From an uncultured Dialister sp. (GTDB lineage Bacteria > Bacillota > Negativicutes > Veillonellales > Dialisteraceae), in assembly GCA_900543455.1 (NCBI GenBank), contig UQRR01000092.1, positions 1 to 7,728 of the forward strand: a DNA stretch of 7,728 bases, in the 5' to 3' direction. Positions 4,746 to 7,728 of this stretch are shown one piece after another (within the stretch, counting starts at the first letter, position 1; each line of letters starts with the position of its first letter). The position numbers were made by a program, and so were the translations under genes. The notes beneath the pieces were generated by a model. It was not told where the DNA came from, searched no databases, and saw nothing but the letters and a program-made list of their open reading frames with translations.

Positions 4746-4836
4746 AATCCCTAGTTACTAATCCCTAATCCCTAGTCACTAGTCACCAGTCACCAGTCAC
4801 TAGTCACTAGTCACTAGTCACTAGTCACCAGTCACT
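4746..4836 (+). repeat. Thirteen-unit 7-bp repeat array at the 3' end of rsmB
   Basis: Thirteen units in perfect 7-nt phase fill 91 bp: AATCCCT, AGTTACT, AATCCCT, AATCCCT, then nine AGTCACY units (4774-4836). It is the most regular array in the window. The rsmB stop codon (4825-4827) and its last three sense codons lie inside units 12 and 13. Confidence 0.95.
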
Positions 4837-6183
4837 TCTTCCCAATTTCGCCACGAAGAATCCATCGCTCTGTGCCTGATCCGGCCAGATGGTGAGCATG
4901 CCCTTTTCGGACGCGCCAAGGCCTTCCAGCTGGAAATCGATCGGCGTAAATTCGGGATGATTTCTTAAAAACTCGTTCACGATGTCTGCATTTTCCGCCT
5001 CATTCAGGGTGCAGGTGCTGTAGACGAGGGTGCCGCCTTTTTTCAGGTACTTCGCCGCCTCTTCGAGGAGGGCTTTCTGCAGGGGCGGAAATTCGGCGAG
5101 ATCTTCTCTGGTTCTGCGCCAGCGGATTTCCACCTTGTGCGACAGGACGCCGAGCCCTGAGCAGGGTGCATCGAGAAGGACTTTATCATATTTCTCATGG
5201 ACGGCGGGCATGGGCTTCGTCGCATCGCGCGCTCCTGCGTGGATGATGGTGATGCCTTCCTTCTTCGCGTTCTTTTTGATGAGGGCGATCTTGTGCGGAT
5301 AGAGATCCCATGCATCGATCGAGCCCTCATTTCCCATCATTTCCGCCATCTGTGTGGTCTTGCTGCCGGGTGCCGCGCACATGTCGAGGACCGTCTCCCC
5401 CACTTTCGGAGAGAGGACTTTCGCCGGCACCATGGAAGAAGCTGACTGCACATAGGCGAGCCCTTCTTTCAGGAATGCGCCAAAGAAACGATTCGCACCG
5501 CTCTTGATGGTGAAGCCTTCTGGCAGATAGGGAATGGGCGCGGCTTCGATCCCTTTTTCTGAGAGGAGTCTCTCGAAGTCAGCCACCGGCTGCTTCAAAG
5601 GATTCACACGGATGGTCATCGACGGGATTTCATTGAAGGCAGAGAAAACGGCATCCGCTTTTTCCACGCCCCAGTCGTTCTGCCAGTCTTCGATGAGCCA
5701 GCGCGGCTGGTTATAGGTGAGTGCATCATGGAGGAGCGCATCTTCCTCTCGCGAAGGGAGCTGGAAGCTGTCTTTTTTACGAAGGAAATTCCGAAGGACA
5801 CCGTTCACGAAGCGGACATTGCCCGGATGAGTCACTTTCTTGGCGATCTTGACAGACTCATTCACCGCCGCCGACTCGGGGATGCGCGTCAAAAAGAGCA
5901 GCTGATAGAGGGAAAGACAAAGAAGGATCCGCACGGACGGATGCAGTTTTTTCACCTTCTGTGTCGAAAGCTTCCCGATGATCCAGAGGAGGTGATTGTA
6001 TTTCCGAAGGACGCCGTAGACGAGCTCCGTCAGAAGGTGCGCCTCTTCGGCCTTGAGCGGGTACTCCGCGAGGATTCGCTGGAGTACGATATTGCTGTAG
6101 GCGTCTTTTTCAAGCACGTCATAGAGCGCCTGATAGGCGAGGCGGCGCGCAGACGGCACGGGTTTAGCAGTCGAATGTGTCAT
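4825..6183 (-). CDS. rsmB: RsmB, 16S rRNA cytosine-C5 methyltransferase (m5C967)
   Basis: This 452-residue protein has an N-terminal NusB-like RNA-binding domain (about 8-135) joined to a Rossmann methyltransferase domain (about 185-448). The SAM motif VLDMCAAPGSKT is at 265-276. The two RNA m5C methyltransferase cysteines are present: C341 in DAPCSG (product release) and C391 in YSTCTL (catalytic nucleophile). The usual C-terminal pattern with DGFFVAKL is at 441-448. It methylates C967 of 16S rRNA (E. coli numbering) in the cytoplasm. It overlaps fmt by 20 nt, and AGGTG lies seven bases before the ATG. Oddly, the last three residues S450-D451-W452 and the TGA are encoded by a 7-bp repeat array, so the original C-terminus was probably altered when the repeat spread. 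Confidence 0.95.
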   Translation of the reverse strand: MTHSTAKPVPSARRLAYQALYDVLEKDAYSNIVLQRILAEYPLKAEEAHLLTELVYGVLRKYNHLLWIIGKLSTQKVKKLHPSVRILLCLSLYQLLFLTRIPESAAVNESVKIAKKVTHPGNVRFVNGVLRNFLRKKDSFQLPSREEDALLHDALTYNQPRWLIEDWQNDWGVEKADAVFSAFNEIPSMTIRVNPLKQPVADFERLLSEKGIEAAPIPYLPEGFTIKSGANRFFGAFLKEGLAYVQSASSMVPAKVLSPKVGETVLDMCAAPGSKTTQMAEMMGNEGSIDAWDLYPHKIALIKKNAKKEGITIIHAGARDATKPMPAVHEKYDKVLLDAPCSGLGVLSHKVEIRWRRTREDLAEFPPLQKALLEEAAKYLKKGGTLVYSTCTLNEAENADIVNEFLRNHPEFTPIDFQLEGLGASEKGMLTIWPDQAQSDGFFVAKLGRSDW

Positions 6184-7105
6184 TGACTTTCACCTGATAT
6201 CCATTCACAAAGTCACCGGCAGCCATTCTCTTATGGTTTTCCGGCTGCAGGGAGGAGATCGTAAGCGCTCCCTCCCCGCAGGCAATGGTAAGGCCGTCCT
6301 TCGTAGAAATGATCGTCCCCGGCGCCTCTTTACTCTCCCCCTCGCTGACTTTGGCGCGATGGATCTTCACACGCTTTCCGCGGAAGAAGGTATACGTCCC
6401 GGGATTCGGATACATGCCGCGAATGAGTGCGTCAAGCACTTTCGCGTCCTTCGTCCAGTCGATAGCCCCCATCTCTTTCGTGACTTTTTCCGCATAGGTG
6501 GCTTTTTCATGGTCCTGCGGTGTGGAGCGGGCGAGCTTTTCCGGAAGATCATCCAGGACGGAAATCAGGGCTTTCGCTCCCATCTCGCCAAGAGCATCGA
6601 AAAGCTCTCCCGCTGTCATGTGAAGAGGGATATCCATCTGGGCAGTTTCCACGATATTTCCGGTATCCATGCCCTGATCGAGCTGCATGATCGTGACGCC
6701 TGTCTTCTTCTCGCCATCAATGATGACGCGCTGGATCGGAGCGGCGCCGCGATACTTCGGAAGGAGCGAAGCATGGACATTGATCGCCCCATAGGTCGGG
6801 ATATCCAGCACCGCCTTCGGCAGAATGCGGCCATACGCGATGACGACGAGGAGGTCCGGCTTCAGCGCTTTCAGTGTCTCCACCTCCGAAGGGTCTTTGA
6901 AGGAGAGCGGCTGGTGGATCGGGATGTCGTGGACCATCGCAAAGGTTTTCACCGGAGAAAAATTGATCTTCTTCCCGCGGCCATTGATCTTATCCGGCTG
7001 CGTATAGGCTGCGACAGGCGTATAGCCATGTTCCACCATGGCAGAAAGAGCAGGCAGACAGAAATCCGGCGTGCCCATGAATACGATGCGATAGTTATTC
7101 TTCAT
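6164..7105 (-). CDS. fmt: Methionyl-tRNA formyltransferase
   Basis: The protein formylates initiator Met-tRNA using 10-formyl-tetrahydrofolate. With the ATG at 7105 it is 313 residues, close to the 315 of E. coli Fmt, and begins in family style (MKNNYRIVFMGTPDF). The formyl-folate catalytic triad is visible: N109 and H111 in INVHASLLPKYRGAAPIQ, and D147 in DQGMDTGN. The OB-like C-terminal tRNA-binding domain spans about 205-313. The frame is open to an ATG at 7141, adding 12 residues, but AAAGGA with seven bases of spacing marks 7105. With that start it overlaps def by 11 nt. Overlap at both ends suggests coupled translation of def-fmt-rsmB. Confidence 0.96.
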   Translation of the reverse strand: MKNNYRIVFMGTPDFCLPALSAMVEHGYTPVAAYTQPDKINGRGKKINFSPVKTFAMVHDIPIHQPLSFKDPSEVETLKALKPDLLVVIAYGRILPKAVLDIPTYGAINVHASLLPKYRGAAPIQRVIIDGEKKTGVTIMQLDQGMDTGNIVETAQMDIPLHMTAGELFDALGEMGAKALISVLDDLPEKLARSTPQDHEKATYAEKVTKEMGAIDWTKDAKVLDALIRGMYPNPGTYTFFRGKRVKIHRAKVSEGESKEAPGTIISTKDGLTIACGEGALTISSLQPENHKRMAAGDFVNGYQVKVNDTFDC

Positions 7106-7562
7106 CTTTTGGTCCTTTGTGCAGAGAAATGGCTTTTTCAATAAAAAGAATCCCGTTCAGATGATCTGTCTCGTGCTGGATGCAGCGTGCCAGAAGTCCG
7201 GAGGCTTTCTTCACTTTCTTCTTGCCATGAATATCCTGATAGCGGACGATGACGCGTGCATAGCGCGTCACTTCCCCGAAGAGCCCCGGCACGGAGAGAC
7301 AGCCCTCCGAGTCCGTCGCCATCTCGTCGCCGTCCGGCTGCCATACGGGATTGATGTAGGCTTCGAAGCCGCTTTCTCCGTCATCTGCGACAAAGATGCG
7401 CTTGGAGACGGCGATCTGCGGCGCCGCCAGTCCCACGCCGTTGGCTTCATACAGCGTCTTCTTCATATCAAGGATTAAAAATTTCAGTTTCTTATCGAAA
7501 GCAGTCACAGGTGCTGCGACCGCTTTCAGGATCGGATTTCCGGCAGTAATAATTTCACTCAC
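7095..7562 (-). CDS. def: Peptide deformylase
   Basis: This 155-residue metalloenzyme removes the N-formyl group from nascent proteins. All three deformylase motifs are present: GVGLAAPQI (42-50), EGCLS (86-90, metal ligand C88), and QHETDHLNG (129-137, ligands H130 and H134 with catalytic E131). The start is GTG at 7562; no in-frame ATG fits the family N-terminus. GAAAGGAA lies about 10 nt upstream, slightly far. A 4-codon ATG frame (ATGAACCCATTGTGA) sits between the two and ends across the GTG. It is first in the def-fmt-rsmB(-rlmN) operon, and its stop lies 11 nt inside fmt, pairing the enzymes that add and remove the formyl group. Confidence 0.96.
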   Translation of the reverse strand: MSEIITAGNPILKAVAAPVTAFDKKLKFLILDMKKTLYEANGVGLAAPQIAVSKRIFVADDGESGFEAYINPVWQPDGDEMATDSEGCLSVPGLFGEVTRYARVIVRYQDIHGKKKVKKASGLLARCIQHETDHLNGILFIEKAISLHKGPKDEE

Positions 7563-7586
7563 AATGGGTTCATTCCTTTCGGTTAT

Positions 7587-7615
7587 AAAATAGTGGCCAG
7601 GGATAGGGTTGTCGG
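7587..7615 (-). promoter_or_regulatory. Candidate def operon promoter
   Basis: On the minus strand CCGACA (7615-7610, four of six) is followed after 17 nt by TATTTT (7592-7587, four of six). This gives a start near 7580 and a leader of about 18 nt before the GTG. An overlapping TATAAC could serve as an alternative -10. The -35 hexamer falls within the G-tract cluster next to mosaic repeat copy B. Confidence 0.35.
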
Positions 7616-7630
7616 GTTCGGGATTCAGGG
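7600..7630 (+). repeat. Five GGG tracts (G-quadruplex-capable) upstream of def
   Basis: GGG tracts at 7600, 7606, 7614, 7620 and 7628 are separated by loops of 3, 5, 3 and 5 bases, fitting the G-quadruplex pattern on the plus (def template) strand. It resembles a degraded version of the GGGTTCA array upstream of exbB and likewise leads directly into a mosaic repeat. Confidence 0.75.
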
Positions 7631-7728
7631 TTAGCCCCTCGGGCGTGGTGTCCTTTGATTACGTGCGAAAGAGGTTCAGCGGGTTCAACAGGTTCAGAAG
7701 GTTCAACGGTGGTGGTGCGGCGCATAAA
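7624..7728. repeat. Dispersed mosaic repeat, copy B (reaches window edge)
   Basis: Left block 7624-7671 matches copy A at 40 of 48 positions and right block 7711-7728 is identical. The centre (7672-7707) is four 9-bp units: AGGTTCAGC, GGGTTCAAC, AGGTTCAGA, AGGTTCAAC. The left-block hairpin is partly retained as GGGC-GTGGT-GTCC with one G-T pair. The repeat may continue past the window. It lies upstream of def as copy A does upstream of exbB. Confidence 0.85.

Noticed and set aside
7106..7141. Upstream ATG start for fmt (12 extra residues)
   Set aside because: It would lengthen the overlap with def to 47 nt and has no ribosome binding site, whereas the ATG at 7105 has AAAGGA at good spacing and gives the family N-terminus.
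6233..7144. 303-codon plus-strand ORF opposite fmt
   Set aside because: Antisense shadow of fmt with an Arg/His/Asp-rich translation; fmt motifs are unambiguous.

Overview
The window looks like a chromosomal segment from a diderm Firmicute (class Negativicutes; the Dialister/Megasphaera part of that class is my guess, not proven). The reasons are an ExbB-ExbD-TonB energy-transduction operon, which implies an outer membrane, beside housekeeping genes in a Firmicute-like def-fmt-rsmB-rlmN order, moderate GC, strong AGG-type ribosome binding sites, and intergenic DNA unusually rich in short repeats.

Layout. Positions 1-1520 (minus strand) hold exbB-exbD-tonB, tightly coupled and running off the left edge within the glycine-rich linker of TonB. 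A promoter overlapping a 21-bp near-palindrome lies upstream at 1578-1606. Positions 1521-2231 are non-coding but full of repeats: an 8-tract GGG array, a mosaic repeat (copy A), a MITE-like inverted-repeat element and a degenerate 7-bp repeat array. Positions 2232-3215 (plus strand) encode a solitary tyrosine recombinase with a complete catalytic set. It is flanked by 7-bp repeat arrays in opposite orientations. Positions 3216-3603 hold one of those arrays, a perfect 18-bp-stem bidirectional terminator, a multi-hairpin repeat and another array. Positions 3604-7562 (minus strand) are def-fmt-rsmB-rlmN. The first three genes overlap; rlmN follows after a repeat-filled gap. Positions 7563-7728 hold a candidate def promoter, a G-tract cluster and copy B of the mosaic repeat.

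How the genes fit together. ExbB/ExbD use proton motive force to energise TonB-dependent uptake across the outer membrane. Def and Fmt form the N-formylmethionine cycle (Fmt formylates initiator Met-tRNA, Def removes the formyl group from nascent proteins). RsmB methylates 16S rRNA, and RlmN methylates 23S rRNA and some tRNAs, so the second operon is a translation and ribosome-maturation set.

The most notable feature is not a protein. Two classes of short repeats appear sorted by gene end. GGGTTCA/mosaic elements sit upstream of both minus-strand operons. AGTCACY-type 7-bp arrays start exactly in or next to the stop codons of rlmN, rsmB and the recombinase, and have run into the last codons of rsmB. 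I found no complete novel defence or biosynthetic system here. The repeat system and the lone recombinase are the parts worth following up.
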